DNA from: JASGDN01 sp049841275
GTDB taxonomy: Bacteria; Chloroflexota; Chloroflexia; Thermomicrobiales; UBA6265
Assembly (NCBI GenBank): GCA_049841275.1
Contig: JASGDN010000092.1
Location: forward strand, 1-64,000
Length of the DNA stretch: 64,000 bases
Direction: 5' to 3'
Shown here: in pieces, positions 24,851 to 34,114 of the stretch
Numbering within the stretch: position 1 is the stretch's first letter
How the letters are laid out: each line of letters opens with the position of its first letter
Notes under the pieces: generated by a model
Database searches by the model: none
Seen by the model: only the letters and a program-made list of their open reading frames with translations
Told to the model about the DNA's origin: nothing
Program-made: the position numbers and the translations under genes

Positions 24851-25871
24851 ATGACAACGCAACACGGTCGAGCAGACGGTTTCTCCCTATCGGCATCGGC
24901 GGAACCAGGCGAGCTCACGCTCAGTCCGCTCGAACGCCGGCTCCTGGTCGGCGCCCTCACCCGGCGGTCGCTCATCTCCGCGGCCACGGCAGCGCTCCTG
25001 CTGTCATCGCCGGCCTCGGCCCAGACACCGTTCCCTGCCACGCGCACGGTGGACACCGACAAAGGGCCGGTCACCGTTCCCGGCCGCGCCGAGCGCGTGG
25101 TGTGCGCCGATTTCTTCGGCGCCTTTGCCGTAGCCGATCTGGGGCTGATTCCCATCGGCGCGGGCGGCAGCGGATACAGCGGAACCCTACGCCACCATGC
25201 TCGCCGATGTGCCATCCATCGGCGACTTTCTCGAACCCGACCTCGAAGCGATCGTGGCGGCCGAACCCGACCTGATCCTGCGGACCATCGACACCGACGA
25301 CAACCTGTACGAGCGGCTTTCCACCATCGCACCGACAGTGGTGATCTCCTTCCAGCAACTCGACCTGGTAGGAGTGACCATCCGCATCGGCGAGGTCCTC
25401 GGGCGCGAACAGGAGGCAGACGAACTCCTCGAATCGTACGAGCAGATCACGACCTCGACGGCGGCCACTTTCGCGGAGCCGCTTGCCAACTACACCTTCA
25501 GCTATGTGGCCTCAGCCTCGGAATCGACGTTCTGGACGATGGGGCCGCCCTGGACCGACACGACGGTGCTCCTCGACTGCGGCGTGCGCCTGGCCACGCC
25601 GTCCGCAAACCAGACGACGCAGACGGCCGAGTACTCCTACGAGGACCTGGGCATCCTCGCGGAGAGCGATGTCCTGCTGATCAATGCCAACGCCGACGGC
25701 GTGACGCCCGCCCCGGATGCCGAAGCCCTCACCTCGCAACCGCTCTGGCAGACCCTTCCCGCCATGAAGGCCGGACGCGTGTTCGCGATCCCTTATGGCG
25801 CCGCCTCGCTGGGGGCCGGCATCGTCCTGGCCACCCGGTTGCGCGATATCCTGACGGAGTTGTCCCGATGA
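24851..25871 (+). pseudogene. iron-siderophore ABC transporter substrate-binding protein, frameshifted
   Basis: The N-terminal part (ATG 24851; GAAGG nine bases upstream) has a Tat-like export signal (TRRSLISAATAALLLSSPASA) and begins the FepB/FecB-type fold (GPVTVPGRAERVVCADFFGA, GSGYSG). Near 25178-25186 the frame changes. The rest continues as PYATMLADVPSIGDF, LEAIVAAEPDLIL, and ends GIVLATRLRDILTELSR. Both parts align with one binding-protein family, so a single-base indel has broken the gene or the assembly. The stop overlaps the next gene start (ATGA), which suggests an intact operon ancestrally. Confidence 0.8.
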
Positions 25872-26716
25872 TTCACACCCGCTATGTCCAGGCCTCCGGA
25901 GCATTCGTCTTCCGCCCGGTCGAGGTCGTCCGTAGCGAACGCGTCACACCACAGATGATGCGCGTGACCTTCGGCGGTGAGTCGGTCAGCGAGATCCAGA
26001 GCCTCGCGGCGGATGATGACGTGCGAATCCAGTTCCCCGAGCGGTTCGACGAAACACCGTTGCCGCCCGTCGTCGAGTTCCAGCCATTCCGGCTCGTCTA
26101 TCCAGCTAACGCGCCGCCGAGCGTCATTCGCGCGTTGACGATCCGCGCGCTGCGTCCGGATCAGCGCGAAATCGACATCGACATCGCCTTGCACGGCGTC
26201 GGCATCCTGACGAAATGGGCCGAGCAGGCGGCCCCAGGCCAACGGGCGACCATCGGCGGACCGCGCGGATCGACGGTGTGGGAAGGCGAGCCGGACGTCT
26301 TCTACCTGATCGGAGACCCAACGGCCCTGCCAGCCATCGGCCGCTTTGTGGAGTCGCTTCCTTCCGGCGCTGCCGCGACCGTCGTCGCTGAGGTGGAGGA
26401 CGCCGCCGAGGAGCAGCAATGGACCGTCCCGGCAGGCGCGACGCTTACCACGATCTGGCTTCATCGCCGGGGACAGGCGCCGGGCCGGACCACACTGCTC
26501 GACACGGCCATTGCGACACTGCCAGCGCCAACCGCATCCACGGCGATCTTCGCCGCCGGGGAAAGCTCCACCATGCACCGGCTCCGCCGCTGGATTCGCA
26601 CGCAATGGCCGGAGATCGGCAAGGACCAGCTGAACATTGCAGGCTACTGGAGGCGCGAGGACGACGAGCAGGGATATTTCCACGAGGGAGAAGAGGAGAC
26701 GCCCAGCGATTCCTGA
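25868..26716 (+). CDS. siderophore-interacting protein (ferric-siderophore reductase family)
   Basis: A 282-residue protein of the SIP/ViuB family, which uses FAD and NAD(P)H to reduce iron in imported siderophores and release it. The FAD-binding half contains RVTPQMMRVTFGG, DVRIQFPE and GGPRGSTVW. The NAD half contains YLIGDPTALPAIGRFVE and AGESSTMHRLRRW. ATG 25868 overlaps the stop of the siderophore-binding protein gene by four bases, so the two are coupled in an iron-uptake operon. No permease or ATPase gene follows. Confidence 0.9.
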   Translation: MIHTRYVQASGAFVFRPVEVVRSERVTPQMMRVTFGGESVSEIQSLAADDDVRIQFPERFDETPLPPVVEFQPFRLVYPANAPPSVIRALTIRALRPDQREIDIDIALHGVGILTKWAEQAAPGQRATIGGPRGSTVWEGEPDVFYLIGDPTALPAIGRFVESLPSGAAATVVAEVEDAAEEQQWTVPAGATLTTIWLHRRGQAPGRTTLLDTAIATLPAPTASTAIFAAGESSTMHRLRRWIRTQWPEIGKDQLNIAGYWRREDDEQGYFHEGEEETPSDS

Positions 26717-26770
26717 GCGACCCGGGCATTCCCGCCCCGCGCCAGCGTTGAATTTGGTTCGGTAGACCCA

Positions 26771-26817
26771 GCAACCACCAGCTGGTCTGGCCGACCACCA
26801 TCCAGCGAAGTGGTTGC
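26771..26817 (+). terminator. inverted repeat after the siderophore operon
   Basis: GCAACCAC (26771-26778) is complementary to GTGGTTGC (26810-26817), 55 bases past the stop at 26716. There is no T-run, so it is a weak terminator candidate. The gap 26717-27050 holds no gene I can support. Confidence 0.4.
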
Positions 26818-26924
26818 CGGATCTTGTGGCATGGTGCCCCCGGATATCGGCCTCCAGCCGATGGCGCACACGAGGTTCACCGGTACGGATCCGGCTGTAA
26901 GGATTGTGCAGAGGCGTGGCGTGG

Positions 26925-27015
26925 GGGATGCACGAACTGCAACGGGACACATCCCTCTCGCCGCCTGCCCTCGGACCGCTTGACAAGCGGCGACGGCGGG
27001 ATGAAGGTGCATCCC
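26925..27015 (+). other. structured leader upstream of the S9 peptidase gene
   Basis: GGGATGCAC (26925-26933) is the perfect complement of GTGCATCCC (27007-27015), 36 bases before the ATG at 27051. It encloses CCGCTTGACAAGCGG, a compact hairpin, and further GCCGCC/GGCGGC-type pairing. This suggests a folded 5-prime leader. I tried and failed to match it to a T-box, TPP, SAM or cobalamin riboswitch. Confidence 0.35.
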
Positions 27016-27050
27016 GGCAATGGGTCCGTCGTTCCGCCAGGAGTCTGCAC

Positions 27051-28922
27051 ATGAACCACACGCGCACCGCATCCCTCACGTCGCCATCCCCCGATCGTCT
27101 CGCCCGGTTGGAGGCGTTCGCCGAGCGTGTCTTCGCGCGCCCGACCTTCACGATGCCGGCCTTCCTCGATGACGATCATCTCGCGTTCCTCGACAACCGT
27201 TCCGGCGTGCCCCAGGTAGTCCGCCTGACGCGTTCGACCGGCGAGATCGTCGCGCTCACCGAGGGTAGCGAGCGCGTGATGACGCTCCAGGCCAGCGCCG
27301 CCGCAAACACGATCGTCTACGGCCGCGACCTGGACGGCAATGAGAACCAGCAGCTCTGGCGCATCCCTCACGCAGCCACCGCCACGCATCCCGAGGCGCC
27401 GGTCCGCTTCACGCAGGACGACGACGCGATGTTCGACCAGGGCGCGATCTCGAAGTCCGGGCAATACGTCTACGCCCGCGTGAACTCACGCGACAAGGCG
27501 ATCTTCGATGTCGAGCGCATCGAGGTCGCCACCGGCGCCCGGCAGACATTGATCGAGAACAGCTGGGAGACGGGATCGCCGTCCGTCATCGCCGTCCGGG
27601 CTGACGACGCGCAGGCGATGGTCGCCAGCCTGAACGGCAACATCGACGCCAATCTCCTGCGTGTGGACATCGGCCCCGGAGGCGACATCGCGGTCGCGAA
27701 CATCCTCCCGCACGAGGGAGAGGCGTGGATTCCGGCAATGGCTTACTCCCCGAGCGGGGACGTGCTCTGGCTGGCGACCAACGCCGGCCGCGAATTCCCC
27801 GCCCTCTACCGCGTCGATCCGGCGACCGGCGAGCGAACGCTCTTCCTGGAAGACGACTGGGGCATTGAGAAGGTAGCCCCCTCGCCGGACGGCAAATGGC
27901 TGGCGATCGAGATCAACACCGACGCCGCCTCCCGCCTGCTGCTGGTCGATACCCAGGACGCCGCCCACTGCATCGAGATCGCCGCGCCGTGGGGCGTCGC
28001 AGACCGCTTCACCTGGTCGCCGGACTCGCTGCGCGTCGCGTTCGGCTTCTCGACCCCGGATGCACCGGCCGCCATCCTCGCCTCCGATCTCGAAGGCCAT
28101 GTCGAGACGCTCGCCCGCGCCGACGAGCCGGACGCCCCCGCTGCCGTCGTGCCAACACTGATCCACTACCCGACCTTCGACGGACGGCAGATTCCGGCGC
28201 TCTGGTACACGCCGTCCACCCCCGGTCCGTGGCCGGTCATCATCGACATCCACGGCGGGCCGGAAGGGCAGCGGCGGCCGGAGTTCCAGCCAATCGTTCA
28301 GTATTATGTAGGATTGGGATTCGCCGTGCTCTCGCCGAATGTGCGCGGCAGCACCGGCTATGGATCAACGTACCTGCATCTGGACGATGTCGAGAAGCGC
28401 CTTGATTCCGTCGCCGACATTCCGCCCGCCGCCGACTGGATCGCGCAGCAGCCGAACGTCCTCCCGATCAAACCGATCGTGTTCGGCCAGAGCTACGGCG
28501 GCTACATGACGCTCGCCGAGCTCGCGTTCCACTCCGATCGCTGGTCCGCCGGTTTCGATGTCGTCGGCATGGCCAGCCTCGTCACCTTCATGGAGCGCAC
28601 CAGCGCCTACCGCCGCCGTCATCGCGGCGCGGAATACGGCACGCTGGAACACCATCGCGACGTGCTGGAGCGCGTGTCGCCGCTTTCCCGCGTCGAGGAC
28701 ATCGTCGCACCGCTCTTCATCATCCACGGACGCACCGATCCACGCGTCCCGCTCTACGAGTCGGAGCAGATCTACGACACGCTCAAGGGGCGCGGGCGTG
28801 ACGTGGAGCTGCGCATCTACGACGACGAAGGCCACGGCCTCTCCAAGCGCAAGAACCGCGTCACCGGCTACGCGGCGGCGGCCGACTTCCTGCTCACCCG
28901 GGTGGTCGATCCTGCAATCTGA
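27051..28922 (+). CDS. S9-family prolyl-oligopeptidase-like peptidase
   Basis: A 623-residue cytoplasmic protein: an N-terminal beta-propeller (about residues 30-380, with blade motifs such as AYSPSGDVLWLATN and SPDGKWLAIEIN) and a C-terminal alpha/beta-hydrolase domain. The catalytic triad is S481 (FGQSYGGYM), D563 (GRTDPRVP) and H595 (DDEGHG). Family members cleave short peptides, often as acylaminoacyl peptidases. ATG 27051 has AGGAG eight bases upstream; an upstream in-frame extension reads as non-coding. Confidence 0.92.
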   Translation: MNHTRTASLTSPSPDRLARLEAFAERVFARPTFTMPAFLDDDHLAFLDNRSGVPQVVRLTRSTGEIVALTEGSERVMTLQASAAANTIVYGRDLDGNENQQLWRIPHAATATHPEAPVRFTQDDDAMFDQGAISKSGQYVYARVNSRDKAIFDVERIEVATGARQTLIENSWETGSPSVIAVRADDAQAMVASLNGNIDANLLRVDIGPGGDIAVANILPHEGEAWIPAMAYSPSGDVLWLATNAGREFPALYRVDPATGERTLFLEDDWGIEKVAPSPDGKWLAIEINTDAASRLLLVDTQDAAHCIEIAAPWGVADRFTWSPDSLRVAFGFSTPDAPAAILASDLEGHVETLARADEPDAPAAVVPTLIHYPTFDGRQIPALWYTPSTPGPWPVIIDIHGGPEGQRRPEFQPIVQYYVGLGFAVLSPNVRGSTGYGSTYLHLDDVEKRLDSVADIPPAADWIAQQPNVLPIKPIVFGQSYGGYMTLAELAFHSDRWSAGFDVVGMASLVTFMERTSAYRRRHRGAEYGTLEHHRDVLERVSPLSRVEDIVAPLFIIHGRTDPRVPLYESEQIYDTLKGRGRDVELRIYDDEGHGLSKRKNRVTGYAAAADFLLTRVVDPAI

Positions 28923-28951
28923 TCCACGGACGCGTGCGCCGCATTCACGTA

Positions 28952-28992
28952 GGATGGAACGAGCGAAACCACCTGTCCCGTTCGTTCCATCC
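28952..28992 (+). terminator. hairpin between the S9 peptidase and VOC genes
   Basis: GGATGGAACGA (28952-28962) pairs perfectly with TCGTTCCATCC (28982-28992), an 11-bp stem with a 19-base loop, 30 bases after the peptidase stop. It ends just before the VOC gene ribosome site. Confidence 0.55.
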
Positions 28993-29012
28993 ACGAAGGA
29001 GCGCCGCGCCGC

Positions 29013-29420
29013 ATGATCGCCATTGGCCGTATGACCCTGCTCGTCCACGACCTCGACGTGGCGAAGACCTTCTACGTTCTGGGGTTTGGATTCGAGACGC
29101 TCTTCGATGGGGAGGTCGGGCCGCCGCCCGGCCTCCGCACGGTCCATGTCGGTCCGCACGGCGTGCGGGGAGCCGGGCTCTGGCTCCTGCAATCGGAGCA
29201 CCCCGAACGCTCGGCGGCGGCGCGAGCGGGCGCCGCCGGGGAACCGTCCCTCGTCCTCTTCACCGACGACCTCGACGCGTCCCTGAAGCGGCTGCGGGCG
29301 ATCCACGTCGAGCCGGTCCAGGGGCCGGAGCAGGACGAGATGGGCTCACGGTTCGTCCATCTGCTGGACCCGTCCGCAAACGAGATCGTGCTGGTCCAAC
29401 TCCCGGCAGAGATCGCGTGA
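29013..29420 (+). CDS. VOC-superfamily (glyoxalase-like) protein
   Basis: A 135-residue protein with two beta-alpha-beta-beta-beta modules of the vicinal oxygen chelate fold: MTLLVHDLDVAKTFYVLGFGFE at the start and VHLLDPSANEIVLVQ at the end. Some members bind a metal and act in glyoxalase, dioxygenase or drug-binding reactions. The usual metal ligands are only partly evident, so the activity is open. AAGGAG lies 11 bases upstream of ATG 29013. Confidence 0.82.
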   Translation: MIAIGRMTLLVHDLDVAKTFYVLGFGFETLFDGEVGPPPGLRTVHVGPHGVRGAGLWLLQSEHPERSAAARAGAAGEPSLVLFTDDLDASLKRLRAIHVEPVQGPEQDEMGSRFVHLLDPSANEIVLVQLPAEIA

Positions 29421-29494
29421 CCCACAACGGTACCGCTGACACTCGCCGGAAGCGGCAGGAATCATTGCATCGCCGTCCGCGGGGAGAAACGCCC

Positions 29495-31258
29495 ATGTCC
29501 GCGTTCGAAACCCTGCTTCCACTCGTCCAATACCGTGGCCGCGTGCGCGAGGTGATGGCCGTCCTCGCGAAATACGGCTTCGTGGACCGTGTCGAGGCGG
29601 ACTCGCCGCTCCCGATCCAGCGTATCCTGCACCATCTCCCGGCGACGATGGACCCAGAGATCGTCGCGATGACCACCGGCGAACGACTGCGCACGGCGCT
29701 CACCGAGCTGGGCACCGCGTGGGTAAAACTTGGCCAGATGCTCAGCCTGCGGCCTGATGTTGTCGGCCCGTCACTCGCCACCGAGCTCGCCATGCTGCAA
29801 TCGTCCGTCCAGCCCCAAGCGCCCGGGACCGCCATCGCCACTATCGAACGCGAACTCGGCGCCCCGGTGAAGGAGCGCTACGGTACGTTCAACCGCCCGG
29901 TGATGGCAGCGGCCTCCGTCGCGGAGGTTCACAAGGCGACGCTGAAGGATCGTACGCCGGTCGTGGTGAAGGTCGTGCGCGACGGTGCGATCGAGCGCTC
30001 CCGTGCCGACCTTGCGATCATGACCGCGCTCGCCCAGGTCTGGGAAGAACGCGACCCCGAAGCCGCACTCTATCGCCCTGCCTCGATGGTCCGCCAGTTC
30101 GCGCAAATGCTCACGAACGCCCTCGACATGCGAGCCGAGCGCCGTAACCTGGAGACCGTCGCCCGGAATTTCGCGCATACCGCCGATATCGAGATCCCGA
30201 AACCGTTCCCCGAGCTCAGCAGCGAACGCGTGCTCACCATGTCACGGCTCACCGGCGTCGCAGTCACCAGCCGCGAGACGATCGAGCGCGCCGGCTGGAG
30301 CGTGGACGAGCTGGTGGAGCGCATCGCCCGCCTCTATCTGGAGATGATCTTCCAGCATAATCTCTTTCACGCAGATCCTCACCCCGGCAACTTCCTGTTG
30401 CTCCCGGATCATCGCCTTGGGGTGCTGGATTTCGGCGATGTCGGGCGCATCAGCCAGTCCCGCCGCCGCGAACTCGAGCGGCTCGTGATCGCGATCGGCA
30501 CGGACGATGTCGACGGGTTCGTGGATGTACTGGTCGACATCACGAGCCCACCACCCACAACCGACATGAACGCCCTGCGCGAGGACGTGGAAGCCTGGGT
30601 GATGCGCAGCCTCGACCTCGGCGTCGGCGACTACGACATCGCCGCCATCCTCGAAAGCGGCATGGCGCTGATGCACCGCCACCAGCTGATGCTGCCCGCC
30701 GATCTGGCTACGCTCTTCCGGGTCGTGATCCAGCTGCAAGGACTCGCCCAGCAGTTCGCGGTGCCGCTGGACCTGCAACGTCTCTTCACGCCCTATCTCT
30801 CGCAGATGATCCGCGACCGCTTCAACCCGCGCCGCGTCGCGGGCGATGTTCTGGAAGGCGCACGCCGCTGGGACCATTTGCTGAAGACGCTTCCGGATGA
30901 TGTGAGCGCCATCCTCCAGCAGGTGCGCCAGGGCACCATCGCGATCGACGTCCGATTGCAAGACCCTGATCGCCTCGCCGAAACCCTGGTCGATGGCGGG
31001 ATCGCCGCCGCCTCGATGCTCTCCGCCTCACAACTCATCGCCAGCAAGGCAGGCCCAAAGGTGCTCGGGATGTCCGGACCCGGTCTGATCGCCGCAGGCA
31101 TCGGCCTTGTGGCGCTGGGACGCGTCAGCCGGCGGGGGAAGCCACGCCCCTCACTGCTGGGCGCGCTGCGCACAGCGCTCGACATCCGCGCCGGTGGCTC
31201 ATCCACCACGCCCGCCGACACGGCATTGCCGCCCGAACCAGAACGATCCGGCACCTGA
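29495..31258 (+). CDS. AarF/UbiB/ABC1 family atypical kinase-like protein
   Basis: A 587-residue protein of the UbiB group. Signature motifs are KLGQ at residues 78-81 (KLGQMLSLRPDV), the alanine-rich nucleotide loop AAASVAEVH, a lysine strand PVVVKVV, the catalytic HADPHPGNF and the metal-binding LDFGDVG. Hydrophobic segments near the C-terminus (IAAGIGLVALGRV) suggest membrane association. UbiB proteins use ATP and support extraction of quinone or isoprenoid lipids from the membrane; the partner here is unknown. ATG 29495 has GGGGAG eight bases upstream. Confidence 0.9.
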   Translation: MSAFETLLPLVQYRGRVREVMAVLAKYGFVDRVEADSPLPIQRILHHLPATMDPEIVAMTTGERLRTALTELGTAWVKLGQMLSLRPDVVGPSLATELAMLQSSVQPQAPGTAIATIERELGAPVKERYGTFNRPVMAAASVAEVHKATLKDRTPVVVKVVRDGAIERSRADLAIMTALAQVWEERDPEAALYRPASMVRQFAQMLTNALDMRAERRNLETVARNFAHTADIEIPKPFPELSSERVLTMSRLTGVAVTSRETIERAGWSVDELVERIARLYLEMIFQHNLFHADPHPGNFLLLPDHRLGVLDFGDVGRISQSRRRELERLVIAIGTDDVDGFVDVLVDITSPPPTTDMNALREDVEAWVMRSLDLGVGDYDIAAILESGMALMHRHQLMLPADLATLFRVVIQLQGLAQQFAVPLDLQRLFTPYLSQMIRDRFNPRRVAGDVLEGARRWDHLLKTLPDDVSAILQQVRQGTIAIDVRLQDPDRLAETLVDGGIAAASMLSASQLIASKAGPKVLGMSGPGLIAAGIGLVALGRVSRRGKPRPSLLGALRTALDIRAGGSSTTPADTALPPEPERSGT

Positions 31259-31379
31259 CCGTTCCCCACTCTGGGAACCGGAAAGGATGGGAGGGCGTTG
31301 GGCCTGAGGGAATGAACCGGATTGGTCCCGTTCTCCTCCCAACCCGACGCAACACCGCATCCTTCCGGAGAACGCATCC

Positions 31380-31892
31380 ATGAAACTGTGGGACAAGCTC
31401 ACATCCACCCGCCGCCCGGCCGAGGGCATCGTTGCCCTGCCCGCCGCCGAGGTCCGCGAACGCATCCTCGCCCTCAACCGTCCGACCGCTCCCTGGCAGA
31501 TTGTCGACGGAAGCGACGAAGGCGTCGACCTGATCGCCGAATGGAAGATCGTCGATGCCCGCTGGTACGAGATCTTTGCCAAGGCCAGCCTCGAAAAGGT
31601 CTTCCGCATCCGCATGAAATTCGACGAGAGCAACCACGAACTTCGCACCAAGGACGAGGAATATGAGGTCTCCTGGCGCGCGGGCGTGCCTACCCTCTCG
31701 CTCTCGAAGAACAGGACGATGGGGCAGACGCAGTCGATCCAGTTCGGTGCGGCCTACGGGTTCACCGAGGAGCTGCGTCCCGGCCAGATCTACACCTACC
31801 GGTTCAACACTGGCGAGCTGAAAGGCCCAATCCAGGACGCTGTCACCGCGTGCGGCTGGACATACAAGGGCGTCTCCTTCGGCAAGCTGTAA
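31380..31892 (+). CDS. conserved protein of unknown function
   Basis: A 170-residue soluble protein. It starts MKLWDKLTS and has a beta-rich core (DLIAEWKIVDARWYEIFAKAS, KVFRIRMKFDESNHELRTKDEEYEVSWRAG) and a C-terminal GPIQDAVTACGWTYKGV. There is no signal peptide or membrane segment. I do not recognise the family with confidence. ATG 31380 has GGAG nine bases upstream. It is a single gene with a strong terminator immediately after. Confidence 0.72.
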   Translation: MKLWDKLTSTRRPAEGIVALPAAEVRERILALNRPTAPWQIVDGSDEGVDLIAEWKIVDARWYEIFAKASLEKVFRIRMKFDESNHELRTKDEEYEVSWRAGVPTLSLSKNRTMGQTQSIQFGAAYGFTEELRPGQIYTYRFNTGELKGPIQDAVTACGWTYKGVSFGKL

Positions 31893-31908
31893 TCCATCCA
31901 ACCTCGCC

Positions 31909-31955
31909 ACAAGGGCCGAGAACGATCGAACAATTCGATCGTTCCCGGCCCTTGT
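31909..31955 (+). terminator. strong hairpin terminator
   Basis: A 22-base arm at 31909-31930 pairs with 31934-31955 around a CAA loop with a single mismatch. The core is GAACGATCGAA/TTCGATCGTTC. It lies 17 bases after the stop of the preceding gene. Confidence 0.85.
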
Positions 31956-32019
31956 CCGTCTTCAATCTCCGAACAGCGCGGCGATGAGAAAAGGTGTCAT
32001 CTCACATTGACCGCAGAAA

Positions 32020-32035
32020 TACGTGATTTCACGTA
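32020..32035. promoter_or_regulatory. operator-like palindrome upstream of the first LPNTG gene
   Basis: TACGTGA (32020-32026), TT, TCACGTA (32029-32035): perfect arms, about 96 bases before the ATG at 32132. It is the only palindrome of this kind in the gap 31956-32131. Confidence 0.4.
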
Positions 32036-32131
32036 CGCCAATCGCACGCCAGAGGTCCATGCTATAGGACGAAGGTTTCTCATCAAACCAACAATCGAAT
32101 CGAGGGACAGACAATCGAAGGATAAGTACCG

Positions 32132-33895
32132 ATGTCGTGGCATTGTGGGACCCGCACGACCGGGCGAACCGGCATTCGCCGGCTGTATTCCTCTGTGGCG
32201 CTTCTGATCCTTGTTGCCGGGTGGCTCACCCCCGGCCTCGTTGCGGCCGGGCAATTCGCAACCCCCGTGGTGGAGACCGACAGCACCGAAGTCGCTGCCG
32301 CCGCGTCGATTACCCTCACGATCGATGGCGACACCGGAACCATCCTCATTCCGTACAACGCCACGTTCGTCGTCGCCGCCACCGGCCTCACCCCATCCGC
32401 TCCGTTGGTCTTCACGGTCTATCCCGAGAGCGATTGCACGGGAACTCCGGAGATGGTCCCGGATCAGATCGCCCGGGCCGACGGAACCTGGGCCTATCGC
32501 TGGAATCCCGCCGGATCGCCGGCCCGCGCATTCCAGGTTTCCCAGGACGATCGCACGTCGAACTGCGTGGGTGTCGTGATCGACGAGGAGCAGATCGTCC
32601 TCACCCTCGACGACCACACGGGAACCGTCCCCGTCCTGGCCGATGAAGATGCGCTCTTCGCTGCCTCCGGGCTGACACCATCCACGCCACTGTCCTTCGC
32701 GACCTATTCCAAGCCCGCGTGCGCAGGATTCCCGCTCCCGGGCGGCACGGACCAGATCGCGGACGCCAACGGGTTCTGGACCTTTGCCCAAATGCTCCCC
32801 GAGACGACAACCGCGCACTCGTTCCGGGTCTTCCAGGGAGACCGCGCGTCGAACTGCGTCGAGTTCGTGTTCAGCAGCGAACCGGCGCCCACCGCAGAAT
32901 GGGATCCAGCGATTGAACTTACTATCAATAACAGCTACGGCCCCATCGTGATCCATACCCACGCCTCAGTTGCAGTCTCCGCTCGTTGGTTGACCGATTC
33001 TGACGCGTTTGACATCGTGCAATTCGGCCAATCAGGCTGTACGGGATCGATCCTCGCCGCCGCGACATTCCCGGCCGGCAGCGCGCAAGAAGTTGACTGG
33101 GAGGGTTACCTGACCTTCGACAAACCAGCCGTCCACTCGGCCCAGGTGATTCAGGGCGACCACCTGTCGAACTGCGTCGATATCACGATGAGCTCCATCT
33201 TCTTCACGATCAACGGCAGCACCAACCCAGTAGCAATCCAGCCCGGCCAGGGATTCGGCCTCGCCATCAGCGGCCTGCTCCCCAACCAGCCCGTCACCTA
33301 TTCCCCCTACCTGGGCCACGGCTGCACCGGCACCCCCACCGATCCCAGCACCGAGACCGCCGGGGACGACGGCACCTGGGCGAAGGACCTCACCTTCGGC
33401 GATCCCGGCGAGTATTCGTTCCAGGTGACCCAAGGGGACACGGTATCGAACTGTGTCGATCTCACCGTCAGCAAGGACGCCCCGGAGCCATCGCCGTCCG
33501 TCACCGTCTCGGTGACCCCGACGCTTCCCCCGGATGGCACGACGCCAGCGGCCGCAGTCACGCCCACGACTGTCGTCACGCCGACACAGGCGGCTACAGC
33601 AACCAGTGTCACCCCGACGGTGACGCCGAGCGGCACGCCCACTTCGACGGCTCCCACGCAGATGACCACCGCGACACCGACCGGCGCGGCCGATCCCTCA
33701 CCGACCGTATCCATGGCGCCATCGGTCACGCCGAAGCCATCGGCTGCTCCTTCGCCAACGTCGGTGGTCTCCGGCCTGCCAAACACCGGCGCCGGAACAC
33801 CAACGGGAATTCCGGCGCCGCTCTGGTTCCTGGCGGGCTCCAGCACCATGCTCTTGCTCGCCGCCGCGCTGAGACGCCGCCACCTCCGGCGTTGA
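32132..33895 (+). CDS. LPNTG-anchored surface protein with four cysteine-paired repeats
   Basis: A 587-residue exported protein. The signal peptide is near residues 17-40 (LYSSVALLILVAGWLTPGLVA). Four beta-rich repeats of about 95 residues follow (about 55-450). Each has one cysteine in the middle and ends in a version of QGDRxSNCV, suggesting one disulfide per repeat. A Thr/Pro/Ser-rich stalk runs from about 450 to 545. The C-terminus has LPNTG at 549-553, a hydrophobic segment (PLWFLAGSSTMLLLAAAL) and an RRRHLRR tail: a classic sortase sorting signal. ATG 32132 follows AAGGA by nine bases. It is paralogous to the next gene. No sortase is encoded in this window. Confidence 0.85.
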   Translation: MSWHCGTRTTGRTGIRRLYSSVALLILVAGWLTPGLVAAGQFATPVVETDSTEVAAAASITLTIDGDTGTILIPYNATFVVAATGLTPSAPLVFTVYPESDCTGTPEMVPDQIARADGTWAYRWNPAGSPARAFQVSQDDRTSNCVGVVIDEEQIVLTLDDHTGTVPVLADEDALFAASGLTPSTPLSFATYSKPACAGFPLPGGTDQIADANGFWTFAQMLPETTTAHSFRVFQGDRASNCVEFVFSSEPAPTAEWDPAIELTINNSYGPIVIHTHASVAVSARWLTDSDAFDIVQFGQSGCTGSILAAATFPAGSAQEVDWEGYLTFDKPAVHSAQVIQGDHLSNCVDITMSSIFFTINGSTNPVAIQPGQGFGLAISGLLPNQPVTYSPYLGHGCTGTPTDPSTETAGDDGTWAKDLTFGDPGEYSFQVTQGDTVSNCVDLTVSKDAPEPSPSVTVSVTPTLPPDGTTPAAAVTPTTVVTPTQAATATSVTPTVTPSGTPTSTAPTQMTTATPTGAADPSPTVSMAPSVTPKPSAAPSPTSVVSGLPNTGAGTPTGIPAPLWFLAGSSTMLLLAAALRRRHLRR

Positions 33896-33902
33896 CCGCC
33901 TG

Positions 33903-33933
33903 CGGGAGGGGTGCCTGGTGCGCACCCCTCCCG
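33903..33933 (+). terminator. terminator of the first LPNTG gene
   Basis: CGGGAGGGGTGC (33903-33914) pairs perfectly with GCACCCCTCCCG (33922-33933) around a 7-base loop, nine bases after the stop. It is homologous to the hairpin after the paralogue (35342-35374), with compensatory changes in the stem. Confidence 0.8.
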
Positions 33934-34114
33934 TCCCGGAACCGGACTCCGCTCCAGGAAAGCAACTCCACAAGGAAATGTCGTCCATGTTCGGCTGGTG
34001 AATAGAGTAATTCTACTCAGGTCAACACCGTTCCTCCGGTGCATGATGGACGTGGGAATCCCTCGTGGGATGGACAACCTGCCACATGGCCTCGTAATCG
34101 GAGGAGAACAACCG

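Noticed and set aside
26880..27050. T-box or other riboswitch before the S9 peptidase
   Set aside because: The conserved T-box core (GGGTGGnACCGCG) and other riboswitch cores are absent; only generic inverted repeats are present.
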